A DNA stretch of 64,000 bases from JABMQB01 sp964408795 (GCA_964408795.1 CAYPAW010000081.1:1-64000); one strand, 5' to 3'. Counted from the first letter of the stretch, positions 34,486 to 44,359 are shown. Numbers and translations: made by a program. Notes: generated by a model from the letters alone, not told the origin.

Positions 34486-36948
34486 TTGAAACTCAGTGAA
34501 GCAAAAAACAATGAAGAAGTAGTCATAACCAAAGTCTTAGGGCATGGTTCGTTTCGTAAACGGATCAATGAAATGGGGTTCATCAAAGGGAAGCGGGTCA
34601 AAGTGATCAAGACAGCGCCCTTTCGGGGACCCACCGAATACAAGATTTTAAACTACAATATTTCTCTCCGCCGTTCGGAAGCGGATTTAATCGAAGTCGT
34701 CCCCCTGGAGGACTTCCAAGATGAGCCTTTGGCCTCTTTCGAAGGAGTAATCGACCGGGATGTTCTTGACGTCAGCCGGTTGGGAAAAGGCAGAACGATC
34801 AATATTGCCCTGGTTGGCAATCCGAACAGCGGCAAAACCACGCTTTACAATTATTTATCGGGAGCCAGGGAAAGGGTAGGCAATTACGGGGGCGTTACGG
34901 TAGATATAAAAAAAACAACCTTTCAATCGAACGGTTACACCTTCCATTTTTACGATATGCCGGGAACCTACAGTCTGACCGCCTATTCGATGGAAGAGAT
35001 CTACGTTCGTAAATTTATATACGAACAGACCCCCGATATAGTGATCAACGTGGTGGATGCCTCGAATCTCGAAAGAAACCTTCTTTTAACGACCCAACTG
35101 ATCGATATGGATGTACGGGTTGTGGTAGCCCTGAATATGTTTGATGAGGTAAAAAAACAGAAAATCAAACTGGACCACAATTCGATTTCCAGGCTCCTGG
35201 GAATTCCGTTTGTTCCTACCGTAAGTTCTAAAGGGAAGGGGCTTGAGGAGTTGCTTTTGAAAGCAATTGATGTATTTGAAGGGAAGGACCCGGTAACCAG
35301 GCATATTCACATCAATTATGGAAAAGACCTGGAAGCGTCTATAGCAAAAATAAGAACCAAGATCAGGGAAAACAAACCCATTACGGACAAACTGTCGTCC
35401 CGGTTTATGGCCATTAAACTACTGGAAAAAGATTCACATATTCAGGAACTTCTCTCCGGGTATTCGAATTATCAGGAAATCAAAGAGGTTACGGAAAAAG
35501 AAATTAAAGGGATCGAATCCCTGTTTCATGAAGACAGTGAAGCAGTGATTACCGATGCCAAATACGGATTCATCAGTGGAGCCTTACGGGAGACCTTGCA
35601 TCAGGAGCAAATCATACCCAAAACCCGATCCGAAAAAATTGATCAGGTGATGACTCATCGAATCTGGGGATTGCCGCTTTTTTTCGGGATGTTGTTCATT
35701 GTTTTTTTTGCTACCTTTCAACTGGGTAGTTACCCCATGAACTGGATCGACTGGGCGGTGGGAGCATTCAGCAGACTGATCGGCAGCGTTATGCGTGAGG
35801 GCATGCTGAAAGATCTTCTGATTGATGGAATCATCAGTGGCACCGGGAGTGTTCTGATCTTTCTACCCAATATTCTGATTCTTTTCTTCTTCATATCGCT
35901 TCTTGAGGGAACCGGGTATATGGCCCGGGCAGCTTTCATCATGGATAAGATCATGCATCGTTTTGGATTACATGGCCGTTCGTTCATTCCCCTGATTATG
36001 GGATTCGGGTGCAATGTCCCGGCTATTCTGGCCACCCGGACCCTGCGAAACAAAGAAGACCGGATCCTGACCATGCTGATTATTCCTTTTATGTCGTGCA
36101 GCGCCAGATTACCGGTCTATATTCTGATTATTTCTGCTTTTTTCCAAAAATACCATGCCCTCTATCTGACCGGTCTGTATGCTACTGGAATTGGAATTGC
36201 TTTTCTCACAGCTCGTTTGCTGAATAAAACCCTTTTCAAACACAAAGAAGCACCCTTTGTAATGGAGCTTCCTGTTTACCGATTGCCTACCCTGAGAAAT
36301 ATCCTGTATCATATGTGGGATAAAACCCAACACTATTTAAAAAAAATCGGAGGCATCATTCTTGCCGGTGTAGTAATCATCTGGTTCCTGGAATATTTCC
36401 CCAGGGAAGCGGAAAACCATGCACAAATTGAACTCCGGGCTGAAAAAATCCTTGAGGAGGAGACCCTTTCCAACGCTCAACAAGAATCGCAACTGGAGAC
36501 CTTACGCAGGGAAGAAGATGCTATCCGTTTAGCCCATTCCTATCTTGGAAAAATTGGAGCAGCCATTCAACCGGTAATGCAGCCCCTGGGATTCGATTGG
36601 AAAATGAGCATCAGCCTGCTGGCAGGACTTCCGGCTAAGGAGATAATTATCAGCACTATGGGTGTATTATACCAAACCGGACCGGAAAATACCGTGAACC
36701 TGCAGGAGAAATTGAAAAACGAAACCTTTCATGAAGGCAAAAAAGCCGGGGAGAAAGTATTTACCACCCCTTCAGCACTGGCATTTCTGGTCTTTATACT
36801 CATCTATTTCCCATGTATCGCGGTGGTTACAACCATTAAGCAGGAGTCGGGGCATTGGGGATGGGCCCTGTTCTCGGTGTTCTATTCCACAACCCTGGCA
36901 TGGATCGCTGCTTTTCTGGTATTCCAGGTTGGGAATGTAGTGGGTTAA
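34486..36948 (+). CDS. feoB: FeoA-FeoB fusion ferrous iron transporter
   Basis: An 820-residue Fe(II) importer. Residues 1-75 are a FeoA (SH3-like) domain, with VLGHGSFRKRINEMGFIKGK typical of free FeoA. The G domain has the P-loop GNPNSGKTT from G111, VDVTGG-like switch residues (YGGVTVD), DMPGTYSL (G3) and ALNMFDE (G4). The membrane part from about 385 carries two Gate motifs and the conserved Cys in GFGCNVPAI and MSCSARLPVYILI. TTG at 34486 is the best start: the FeoA domain begins exactly there and the next ATG would delete half of it. A short Cys-rich partner gene follows. Likely iron-regulated, to judge from the upstream palindrome. Confidence 0.95.
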   Translation: MKLSEAKNNEEVVITKVLGHGSFRKRINEMGFIKGKRVKVIKTAPFRGPTEYKILNYNISLRRSEADLIEVVPLEDFQDEPLASFEGVIDRDVLDVSRLGKGRTINIALVGNPNSGKTTLYNYLSGARERVGNYGGVTVDIKKTTFQSNGYTFHFYDMPGTYSLTAYSMEEIYVRKFIYEQTPDIVINVVDASNLERNLLLTTQLIDMDVRVVVALNMFDEVKKQKIKLDHNSISRLLGIPFVPTVSSKGKGLEELLLKAIDVFEGKDPVTRHIHINYGKDLEASIAKIRTKIRENKPITDKLSSRFMAIKLLEKDSHIQELLSGYSNYQEIKEVTEKEIKGIESLFHEDSEAVITDAKYGFISGALRETLHQEQIIPKTRSEKIDQVMTHRIWGLPLFFGMLFIVFFATFQLGSYPMNWIDWAVGAFSRLIGSVMREGMLKDLLIDGIISGTGSVLIFLPNILILFFFISLLEGTGYMARAAFIMDKIMHRFGLHGRSFIPLIMGFGCNVPAILATRTLRNKEDRILTMLIIPFMSCSARLPVYILIISAFFQKYHALYLTGLYATGIGIAFLTARLLNKTLFKHKEAPFVMELPVYRLPTLRNILYHMWDKTQHYLKKIGGIILAGVVIIWFLEYFPREAENHAQIELRAEKILEEETLSNAQQESQLETLRREEDAIRLAHSYLGKIGAAIQPVMQPLGFDWKMSISLLAGLPAKEIIISTMGVLYQTGPENTVNLQEKLKNETFHEGKKAGEKVFTTPSALAFLVFILIYFPCIAVVTTIKQESGHWGWALFSVFYSTTLAWIAAFLVFQVGNVVG

Positions 36949-36983
36949 CTAATCTTTTTCAACGGTTTATTGTTACAGAGAAT

Positions 36984-37199
36984 ATGATACAGGAAATAAT
37001 CACCTTTTTGATTGGTTTTACTGCTTTCTTCTATGCAGGATACGGCCTGGTGAAGTTATTCTCCGGAAGCCGGAAGGGAACGCAGGATCAAAAGAAAGTC
37101 CCAAGCATGTGTGCTTCCTGCAAAGCAGCCTGTACCGTGCGGGATCCGGATCAGAAAAACCATGCGGAATGCCTGTTCACCGGAGAAACGAAGATATAG
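36984..37199 (+). CDS. FeoB-associated Cys-rich membrane protein
   Basis: A 71-residue protein starting at ATG 36984, 35 bases after feoB. One N-terminal membrane helix (MIQEIITFLIGFTAFFYAGY) is followed by a polar tail with CASCKAAC and a further Cys. Small Cys-rich membrane proteins often follow feoB in Bacteroidetes and Firmicutes and are annotated FeoB-associated. A longer frame beginning inside feoB (36855) is less likely. Confidence 0.75.
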   Translation: MIQEIITFLIGFTAFFYAGYGLVKLFSGSRKGTQDQKKVPSMCASCKAACTVRDPDQKNHAECLFTGETKI

Positions 37200-37249
37200 G
37201 CAATCTCAGGATTAATACCTTCCGGATTTCCTGAATCCCTTTCCCGGGA

Positions 37250-37900
37250 TCAGAGAAGTTTCATTTGTTGGATCACTGCTTTGGGATTCGGGGAGTTGAA
37301 AATAAAGGTTCCGGCGACCAATACATTGGCTCCTGCCTCAAACAACTTTTTCCCCGTTTCAAAATTCACGCCCCCGTCAACTTCAATCAAGCATCCAGGA
37401 TTCCTGGAATCCATAAGGGTGCGCAGGCGCTTTACTTTGGAATAGGTATTTTCTATGAATTCCTGGCCACCGAATCCAGGATTTACCGACATTAACAGCA
37501 CCATATCCAGTTCTCCGATGATCTCTTCCAGTAAAGAAACCGGTGAATGCGGATTCAGGCATACACTGGCCCGGAGTCCCTCCTGTTTGATCATCTGAAC
37601 CGTCCGGTGAAGATGCGGACAGGTCTCCTGGTGAACGGTTAATAAAGAAGCCCCGGCATCTGCAAATGGCTTGATGTAAGGATCCGGATTGTGAACCATC
37701 AGGTGTACATCAAGGGGTTTTTCAGCTATTTCGCTGACCTTTCTGACCACAGGAATCCCAAACGAGATATTTGGGACAAAAACCCCATCCATGATATCGC
37801 AATGGATAAAATCGGCAGCACTGGAATTGATCATCCGTATGGCACTGCCCAGGTCATTGAAATCAGCAGCTAATAGAGAAGGTGCTATGAATCGTTTCAT
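37250..37900 (-). CDS. rpe: Ribulose-phosphate 3-epimerase
   Basis: 216 residues, full length for Rpe, which interconverts ribulose 5-phosphate and xylulose 5-phosphate in the pentose phosphate pathway. Family motifs are all present: APSLLAADF at the start, HCDIMDGVFVPNISFG (metal and catalytic Asp), DVHLMV, MSVNPGFGGQ and EVDGGVN (second Asp). It lies 5 bases after the sigma factor gene and is probably read from the same transcript. It is convergent with the FeoB-associated gene. Confidence 0.96.
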   Translation of the reverse strand: MKRFIAPSLLAADFNDLGSAIRMINSSAADFIHCDIMDGVFVPNISFGIPVVRKVSEIAEKPLDVHLMVHNPDPYIKPFADAGASLLTVHQETCPHLHRTVQMIKQEGLRASVCLNPHSPVSLLEEIIGELDMVLLMSVNPGFGGQEFIENTYSKVKRLRTLMDSRNPGCLIEVDGGVNFETGKKLFEAGANVLVAGTFIFNSPNPKAVIQQMKLL

Positions 37901-37905
37901 AAAAG

Positions 37906-38772
37906 TCAGGTTCCAAGATAAGACTTTAACAACCGGTTCCGGTATTGATTTCGTAATTTTTTGATGGCTTTTTCTTTGATTTGGCGTACCCGTTCCCTGG
38001 TAAGGCTGAACTCTTCACCTATCTCTTCCATGGTATGGGGTTGTTTATCGTTCAACCCGTAATAATACCGTAGAATCTCTGCTTCCCGTTCTCCCAGGGT
38101 AGACAACGAACGTTCAATCTCTTTTTTCAGGGAACCGTTAATCAGGTTTCTGTCGGGACTGGGAGAATCATCGTTAAGAATCAGATCATACATATTTACT
38201 CCCTCTTCCTCTTTCAAAGGAGCATCCATAGAAACATGGAGATTGGAAACGTTCAGGGAATCTTCGATCAACTCAGGGCTGGTTTCCAGCATTTCGGCCA
38301 CTTCTTCCAGTGTAGGTTCCCGTTGATACTCCTGTTCAAGGCGACTGAATGTTTTGTTTATTTTATTGATCGATCCAATTTTATTTAACGGAAGCCTCAC
38401 AATCCTGGCCTGTTCTGCCAAAGCCTGCAAGATCGACTGTCTGATCCACCATACAGCATAGGAGATAAACTTAAATCCTCTGGTCTCATCAAACCGCTGT
38501 GCCGCTTTTATTAAGCCAAGATTTCCCTCGTTGATCAGATCCGGAAGACTGAGCCCCTGGTTTTGATATTGCTTGGATACAGAAACCACAAAACGCAAAT
38601 TGGCATTAATCAGAATCACCAGGGCTTCATGATCCCCATTACGAATCCTCTTGGCAAGCTCCACCTCCTGCTCAGCTGTGAGCAAATCAACCTTGCCAAT
38701 CTCATGCAAATATTTATCCAGCGATAAAGTATCCCGGTTGGTAACTTGTTTGGATATTTTGAGTTGTCGCAT
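37906..38772 (-). CDS. rpoD: Primary-type RNA polymerase sigma factor (RpoD/SigA family)
   Basis: 288 residues, the short form usual for the Bacteroidetes housekeeping sigma. Region 1.2 (LDKYLHEIGKVDLLTAEQE) leads into region 2 with NLRFVVSVSKQYQNQGLSL, INEGNLGLIKAAQRFD and FISYAVWWIRQSI (core and -10 recognition). Region 3 follows, then region 4 with the HTH ILRYYYGLNDKQPHTMEEIG and LTRERVRQIKEKAI. It is divergent from rho. The many TAnnTTTG promoters in the window fit this sigma. Paralogues elsewhere in the genome are possible. Confidence 0.93.
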   Translation of the reverse strand: MRQLKISKQVTNRDTLSLDKYLHEIGKVDLLTAEQEVELAKRIRNGDHEALVILINANLRFVVSVSKQYQNQGLSLPDLINEGNLGLIKAAQRFDETRGFKFISYAVWWIRQSILQALAEQARIVRLPLNKIGSINKINKTFSRLEQEYQREPTLEEVAEMLETSPELIEDSLNVSNLHVSMDAPLKEEEGVNMYDLILNDDSPSPDRNLINGSLKKEIERSLSTLGEREAEILRYYYGLNDKQPHTMEEIGEEFSLTRERVRQIKEKAIKKLRNQYRNRLLKSYLGT

Positions 38773-39127
38773 TACCTGAACTATAAACAGCTGTAATTAA
38801 CCAGTTTGCATAGATTCAACAGGTTGAATATAGTTATTTTAAAACGAGAATAAGAACATTCATTCAAAATTTTCATTCCCTCCTATAAATTCTTTTCGGA
38901 TACCGATTTATGCCTCTCCCTAAGAGCTTAAAAATCAAATTTTTGTCAGTATTGTTCTTTTTTAGTATATTTGAAACAAGAAAAACAAAAAAAAGAAAAG
39001 GAATTTTGGTTTATAACAACTAATTACGTATAATTGCAGCCGAAATTCATTGGACTCAATCCCAACTTTGTTCCATTAATTAAAATCATTTAATTTCTAC
39101 TAATCTGGAAATGCAACACATTAGAAT
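38773..39127. other. Divergent intergenic region between sigma factor and rho
   Basis: 355 bases without a gene. It holds the strong rho promoter at 38942-38973 and an AT-rich leader of about 150 bases in front of rho. I found no clear TAnnTTTG box for the sigma factor gene. Confidence 0.6.
38942..38973 (+). promoter_or_regulatory. rho promoter (TTTG-N20-TATATTTG)
   Basis: TTTG (38942-38945) and TATATTTG (38966-38973) are 20 bases apart, a near-perfect Bacteroidetes promoter. The predicted start near 38980 gives rho a leader of about 148 bases, in keeping with the transcriptional autoregulation known for rho in other bacteria. Confidence 0.65.
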
Positions 39128-40927
39128 ATGTATGATATTTTAGAACTGAATAAAAAATTGTTGCCCGAATTAAGGGCCATTGCCAAAGATTTAAAAATAA
39201 AAAGAGTTGAATCCTATAAAAAACAGGATTTGATTTATAAAATTCTTGACACACAGGCTGTTCTGGAAGCGGAAAAGAAAAGCAAGCTGGACACCAACAA
39301 GGAGCAACAAACCAATAAGGAAGATAAACCGGGAAAAAAGAAATTCCGGTCAGGAAAAGAGAAATCGCAGGCTGAAAACGATACGGAAAAGAAAGATTCA
39401 GGAAAGAAATCCGGAAAAAGGCCCCGGCGACGCCGTATAGATCCTCATGAGGCTGTTTTTAAAAACGGCAGAACTACCTCACATCATAAGAGCAAGAAGG
39501 ATAACGAACAAAACGGACAAACAGAGAAAAGATCCTCAAGGCATGATCAGATCAAAGCGATCATTCAGGAGTTTACCCGTGAGAAACATGCCATCGACAA
39601 AGAAAATGAAAAACCGGAACCGGAAGGTAAATTAGTAAACCCGAAGGATACTCCCAAACAGGAAGAAAAACCCCGAAAACAAGAAGAAAAAACCCGGAAA
39701 CAGGAACAACCCGATTCAAAAGGGAAAGAAGATCATCAAAAAGAAGAGACACAGAAAACCCATTATTCCAAACCGGCAAATGTCACGCAGGAAAAGGCTT
39801 TTGAATTCGAAGGGATTATAACCAATTCAGGAGTTCTTGAGATCATGCCTGACGGGTATGGTTTTTTGCGTTCTTCGGATTTCAACTATTTGAATTCACC
39901 GGATGATATCTATGTATCCCAGTCCCAGATAAAACTTTTCGGATTAAAAACCGGGGATACGGTGATGGGGACCATTCGACCTCCCAAAGAGGGGGAAAAA
40001 TATTTCCCTTTAATCAAAGTGATTGAGATCAACGGGCGGACTCCTGATTTCATCCGGGACCGGGTTCCCTTTGATCACCTGACTCCTTTGTTTCCAAACA
40101 CAAAGTTTGAGATCACCGGCAAAGGCCATGACAATATATCCACCCGCATCATTGACATGTTCACGCCCATAGGCAAAGGACAACGAGGGTTGATTGTGGC
40201 TCAGCCAAAAACCGGGAAAACCGTCTTGCTGAAAGAAATTGCCAATGCCATAGCAGCCAACCATCCCGAAGTGTACATGCTTGTCTTGCTGATTGACGAA
40301 CGGCCGGAAGAAGTTACGGATATGGCACGAAGTGTAAATGCCGAAGTTATTTCTTCCACTTTTGATGAACCGGCAGACAAACATGTCCGGGTTGCCAATA
40401 TTGTTTTGGAAAAAGCAAAACGGCTTGTGGAATGCGGCCATGATGTGGTTATTCTGCTTGACTCCATTACCCGTCTGGCCCGTGCCTACAACACCGTACA
40501 ACCTGCTTCCGGGAAAGTTCTCTCCGGAGGGGTCGATGCCAATGCCCTGCATAAACCCAAACGATTCTTTGGAGCAGCCAGAAATATTGAAGAGGGAGGT
40601 TCCTTAACCATCCTGGCAACCGCTCTTACCGAAACCGGGTCCAAAATGGACGATGTGATTTACGAAGAATTCAAGGGTACCGGCAATATGGAACTTCAGC
40701 TTGACAGAAAACTATCGAACAAACGGATATTCCCCTCGATCGATATTCCTGTGTCAAGTACGCGGCGTGAAGATCTGCTCTTATCAAAAAACATCCTGGA
40801 TAAGATATGGATCCTCCGTCATTACCTCGGCGATATGAACTCCAATGAAGCCATGGAGTTCATGCGTGACCGGCTGATGCGTACCGAATCCATTGAAGAA
40901 TTCCTGATCTCTATGAACAGCGCCTGA
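39128..40927 (+). CDS. rho: Transcription termination factor Rho with long charged insertion
   Basis: 599 residues, about 180 longer than E. coli Rho. The N-terminal helical Rho_N domain (1-43) is followed by a low-complexity Lys/Glu/Gln-rich insertion (about 44-230, e.g. KPRKQEEKTRKQEQ). Next come the RNA-binding cold-shock-like domain (GVLEIMPDGYGFLRS, about 240-310) and the RecA-like ATPase. The Walker A is AQPKTGKT with K364; VLLIDERPEEVTDM, the Q/R loops and SGGVDANALHKPKRFFGAARN are also conserved. Such basic insertions are usual in Bacteroidetes Rho and may extend RNA binding or mediate condensation. Confidence 0.96.
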   Translation: MYDILELNKKLLPELRAIAKDLKIKRVESYKKQDLIYKILDTQAVLEAEKKSKLDTNKEQQTNKEDKPGKKKFRSGKEKSQAENDTEKKDSGKKSGKRPRRRRIDPHEAVFKNGRTTSHHKSKKDNEQNGQTEKRSSRHDQIKAIIQEFTREKHAIDKENEKPEPEGKLVNPKDTPKQEEKPRKQEEKTRKQEQPDSKGKEDHQKEETQKTHYSKPANVTQEKAFEFEGIITNSGVLEIMPDGYGFLRSSDFNYLNSPDDIYVSQSQIKLFGLKTGDTVMGTIRPPKEGEKYFPLIKVIEINGRTPDFIRDRVPFDHLTPLFPNTKFEITGKGHDNISTRIIDMFTPIGKGQRGLIVAQPKTGKTVLLKEIANAIAANHPEVYMLVLLIDERPEEVTDMARSVNAEVISSTFDEPADKHVRVANIVLEKAKRLVECGHDVVILLDSITRLARAYNTVQPASGKVLSGGVDANALHKPKRFFGAARNIEEGGSLTILATALTETGSKMDDVIYEEFKGTGNMELQLDRKLSNKRIFPSIDIPVSSTRREDLLLSKNILDKIWILRHYLGDMNSNEAMEFMRDRLMRTESIEEFLISMNSA

Positions 40928-40935
40928 TTTTGGGG

Positions 40936-42477
40936 CTAAAAGAACGTAATTCCCTGGGCCAGGGGCATTTCAAAACCATAATTAATGGTATTTGTCTGTC
41001 GGCGCATGTACGATTTCCAGGCATCAGAACCCGATTCACGGCCTCCGCCGGTTTCTTTTTCACCCCCAAAAGCCCCTCCAATTTCAGCCCCTGACGTTCC
41101 AATATTGATATTGGCGATTCCACAATCGGAACCTTCATGCGAAAGAAATTTTTCGGTTTCCGGAAGATTGGTGGAGAACATCGCCGAAGACAATCCCTGG
41201 GGAACATTATTTTGGATGGCTATGGCCTCCTCAAGCTCCCTGTATTTAATCAGATACAAAAGCGGGGCAAAGGTTTCCTCCTGGACCACTTCATAATGAT
41301 TTTCCACCTCAGCAATACAAGGTGTCACATACCATCCCGGATCCATTCCTTCTCTTTCGTAGATTCCTCCACCATAGAGGATATGGCCTCCCTGTCTCTT
41401 CACCTTTTCGATTGCCTCCAGGTAGATCTCGACCGCCTCTTTATCAATCATTGGTCCGACCAGTGTTTCCGGATCAAGGGGATGCCCGATGCGGATACGC
41501 TGATAGGCCCCCATAAGTTTGTCTTTCAGGGTATCGTATACCGATTCATGAACGATAATCCTCCGGGTCGATGTACAGCGTTGACCACAAGTCCCCACCG
41601 CTCCAAATACAATAGCCCGTATCGCCATTTCAAGATGGGCATGACCGGTTACAATAATGGCATTATTGCCCCCCAGTTCCAGGATGGATTTACCCAATCG
41701 CTCCCCAATTAGACGACCTGCCTTTTTCCCAACCCGCGTAGATCCGGTAAAAGAAATCAGCGGTATGTTTTTATCCCGGAACATGGTATCTCCCAAATAT
41801 TCCGAACTGGTTGCCACCAGGTTCAGAACCCCCTCCGGAACGGCTGATTCTTCCAGGACTTTTGCTACTATGTTGTGAACAGCTATCGCACACAGCAACA
41901 CTTTGGAGGAAGGTTTCCACACCACAACATCACCACAAACAAGAGCAATCATAGCATTCCATGACCATACGGCAACCGGAAAATTGAACGAAGAAACAAC
42001 TCCCACAATACCCAGAGGATGGTACTGATCATACATCCTGTGCAGCGGCCTCTCGGAATGCATGGTAAATCCGTACAACTGCCGGGATTGCCCAACGGCA
42101 AAATCACATATATCAATCATCTCCTGAACTTCCCCCAATCCCTCCTGATAGATTTTCCCCATTTCATAGGAAACCAGTTTTCCCAGCGGTTCCTTGTATT
42201 TTCTCAATTCCAGTCCGATTTTTCGGACGACTTCTCCGCGAACCGGTGCCGGAACCATCCGCCACTTTGTAAAGGCTTCCTTTGCTTGTTGAATAACCCG
42301 ATCATAATCCTCCCTGGAAGCCAGTTGAATGCCGGCTATGATTTCACCGTCAGCAGGGGATACGGAGTAAAGAAGCTTCCCTCCGGATTCCTCCCATTTT
42401 GTACCCGTACAGATTCCGTTCAATTCTCCCGAAATCTCCAATTGTTCCAATGCTTTTTTAATCCCATACTTTTCCAT
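40936..42477 (-). CDS. ALDH7-family aldehyde dehydrogenase (alpha-aminoadipate semialdehyde type)
   Basis: 513 residues from ATG at 42477. The ALDH7 signature TCGQRCTSTRR holds the catalytic C301; the general base lies in LELGGNN; SSFNFPVAVWSWN and WKPSSK bind NAD. The C-terminal GGEKETGGGRESGSDAWK is also typical of ALDH7 (human antiquitin, bacterial AmaB/Pcd). Family members oxidize alpha-aminoadipate 6-semialdehyde or piperideine-6-carboxylate to alpha-aminoadipate in lysine breakdown. It is the last gene of the citrate-lyase-like operon, 70 bases behind a LeuC-LeuD fusion. Convergent with rho, the stops are 8 bases apart. The lysine role is from family knowledge, not shown here. Confidence 0.88.
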   Translation of the reverse strand: MEKYGIKKALEQLEISGELNGICTGTKWEESGGKLLYSVSPADGEIIAGIQLASREDYDRVIQQAKEAFTKWRMVPAPVRGEVVRKIGLELRKYKEPLGKLVSYEMGKIYQEGLGEVQEMIDICDFAVGQSRQLYGFTMHSERPLHRMYDQYHPLGIVGVVSSFNFPVAVWSWNAMIALVCGDVVVWKPSSKVLLCAIAVHNIVAKVLEESAVPEGVLNLVATSSEYLGDTMFRDKNIPLISFTGSTRVGKKAGRLIGERLGKSILELGGNNAIIVTGHAHLEMAIRAIVFGAVGTCGQRCTSTRRIIVHESVYDTLKDKLMGAYQRIRIGHPLDPETLVGPMIDKEAVEIYLEAIEKVKRQGGHILYGGGIYEREGMDPGWYVTPCIAEVENHYEVVQEETFAPLLYLIKYRELEEAIAIQNNVPQGLSSAMFSTNLPETEKFLSHEGSDCGIANINIGTSGAEIGGAFGGEKETGGGRESGSDAWKSYMRRQTNTINYGFEMPLAQGITFF

Positions 42478-42547
42478 AACACCATTTTTTAACCCTATCG
42501 ATTTATATTGGGTGATCACCCCACAATACAGGGGAACCATCCTGTTT

Positions 42548-44326
42548 CTACTTTTCCATCATCCAGCGGACCAACCCCCCTTTGGATAAGATATCCAGAA
42601 GCTTATCGGGCAGAGGATTCATTGGGAATTCCCGCTCTTCGATTTTCAGTACGCCTTTCCGAAGATCAACATCCACTCGGTTTCCTTTTCGGTACCAGGT
42701 AACCGCTTCAGGCGATACAATCACTGGCAGTCCCTGGTTTATCGCTGACCGGTAAAAAATCCGGTTTACAGAACGTACAATAACCGCTTTTACACCGGCA
42801 TAGGCCAATCCCACCGCTGGATGCTCCCGGGAACTTCCGCAGCCAAAATTATCACCGCATACCAAAATATCCCCGGGATGCACTTTATCTGCAAAGGAAG
42901 GATCAAACGTTTTGAAAAGATGCGGTTTGATCTTCGCCGGTTCTGAGCTGTTTACTTCATAGGTGAGATTCCCGGCAAACATCAGATCGGTATTCAGGTT
43001 ATGGATATCTGAATAATCCCATACACCGTTATCATACCGGTTTTCATTTTCGCTTATTTCCCCTTTGCTTTTCTTTTTTTCCGGTTTTTCAATCCTGTAT
43101 TTTTGTTTCTCAGCCTCGGGATTAACGATTTTTCCTTTCCATGCAGACCAGGCCACTGTAACCGGTGAAGCAAGGTATATATCTGCATTTTTATTGCCCA
43201 TTCTTCCCAAAAAGTTACGGTTAGCCGTTGAGATCACGTTTACTCCGTCAGCAGGAATTCCCTGTCCGGTTCCCAGACACGGACCGCAGGAGGGCGAAAG
43301 AATATTGCCTCCGGCATTCAGAAAGATTTCAATGATTCCCTCTTTCAGGGCCTGCTTATATATTTCACGTGAAGCCGGGATTATCAAAAGCTGAAATCCA
43401 AAAGGAACATGCTTTCCTTCGAGGATCGCAGCTGCAACCCTCAGGTCCTCGAGCCGTCCGTTGGTACAGGTTCCAATCAGCGCCTGTTGCACTTCAACTT
43501 CTCCGATTTCTCCGATGCTGCAAACGTTATCCACCTGATGGGGATATGCCACCATGGGAGTCAGTTCGGAGAGGTCAATTTCCAGTTCTTTCACATACCG
43601 GGCTCCGGGGTCTGCCCATACCGGTTCCGTTGTTCTTCCTTCAAAATAGGCTTCCAACTGTTTATCGCAGGGGAAAACAGCATTTTTTGCTCCTACTTCC
43701 GAGGCCATATTGGCTAAAACCATCCGGTCGGAAACCGTAAGCTTTTCCAGTCCTTCACCGGAAAATTCCATCGACAGATAATCGGCACCTCCAGCTCCTA
43801 CCCTTCCCATAATATAAAGTGCCAGATCTTTTGCACCGACTCCTTTTCTGAATACACCCTTCAGCGTGATTCTAAAAGACTCAGGCACGCGAAACCAGGT
43901 TTCCCCGGTTTTCCAGATACCCGCTGCTTCGGTTCGGTCAATTCCTACGGCAAAAGCATTAAAGGCCCCTGCCGTGCAGGTATGGCTGTCGCTGCCAACA
44001 AGAATCATCCCGGGTCTGGCGTAATCAGCCATCAACTGATGGCAGATCCCGTTCCCGGCATCAAAAAAAATTCCAATCCTGTTTTCCTCAACAAAATGAC
44101 GGATCTCCTGGTAGCTGTTTGCCAGGTTTCTGTTGGTTGGCGGAGCATTGTGGTCCAGCACAACCATCAGGCGACCGGGATCATGGATTCTCCCGCCTCC
44201 CATTTTTTTATAAATATGCTGAATCGCATACGTATTGTCATGCGTCAAAACGATATCCGGCTTTTTAAACACAATGCTTCCCGCCGGAGCGCCTAGTATC
44301 TTTTCTGCAAATGTCTTTCCCTGCAT
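42548..44326 (-). CDS. LeuC-LeuD fusion hydro-lyase (aconitase/homoaconitase family), paralogue 1
   Basis: 592 residues. The LeuC-like part (1-415) has SDSHTCTAGAFNAFAVG, LIGTCTNGRLEDL and SPSCGPCLGTGQG, giving the three Cys that hold a [4Fe-4S] cluster. The linker (about 415-455) is Lys/Glu-rich. The LeuD-like swivel part carries NTDLMFAGNLTYEV and GDNFGCGSSREHPAVG. These enzymes move a hydroxyl between carbons of citrate-, isopropylmalate- or homocitrate-type acids. The fused, about 600-residue form differs from AcnA/AcnB (750-900 aa). Its paralogue lies 33 bases upstream with quite different cluster and swivel motifs, so they probably do different steps. No leucine biosynthesis genes are adjacent. 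Confidence 0.85.
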   Translation of the reverse strand: MQGKTFAEKILGAPAGSIVFKKPDIVLTHDNTYAIQHIYKKMGGGRIHDPGRLMVVLDHNAPPTNRNLANSYQEIRHFVEENRIGIFFDAGNGICHQLMADYARPGMILVGSDSHTCTAGAFNAFAVGIDRTEAAGIWKTGETWFRVPESFRITLKGVFRKGVGAKDLALYIMGRVGAGGADYLSMEFSGEGLEKLTVSDRMVLANMASEVGAKNAVFPCDKQLEAYFEGRTTEPVWADPGARYVKELEIDLSELTPMVAYPHQVDNVCSIGEIGEVEVQQALIGTCTNGRLEDLRVAAAILEGKHVPFGFQLLIIPASREIYKQALKEGIIEIFLNAGGNILSPSCGPCLGTGQGIPADGVNVISTANRNFLGRMGNKNADIYLASPVTVAWSAWKGKIVNPEAEKQKYRIEKPEKKKSKGEISENENRYDNGVWDYSDIHNLNTDLMFAGNLTYEVNSSEPAKIKPHLFKTFDPSFADKVHPGDILVCGDNFGCGSSREHPAVGLAYAGVKAVIVRSVNRIFYRSAINQGLPVIVSPEAVTWYRKGNRVDVDLRKGVLKIEEREFPMNPLPDKLLDILSKGGLVRWMMEK

Positions 44327-44359
44327 CTGTGTCTTTTTTTCCTTTTCAATGTCTTCTGT

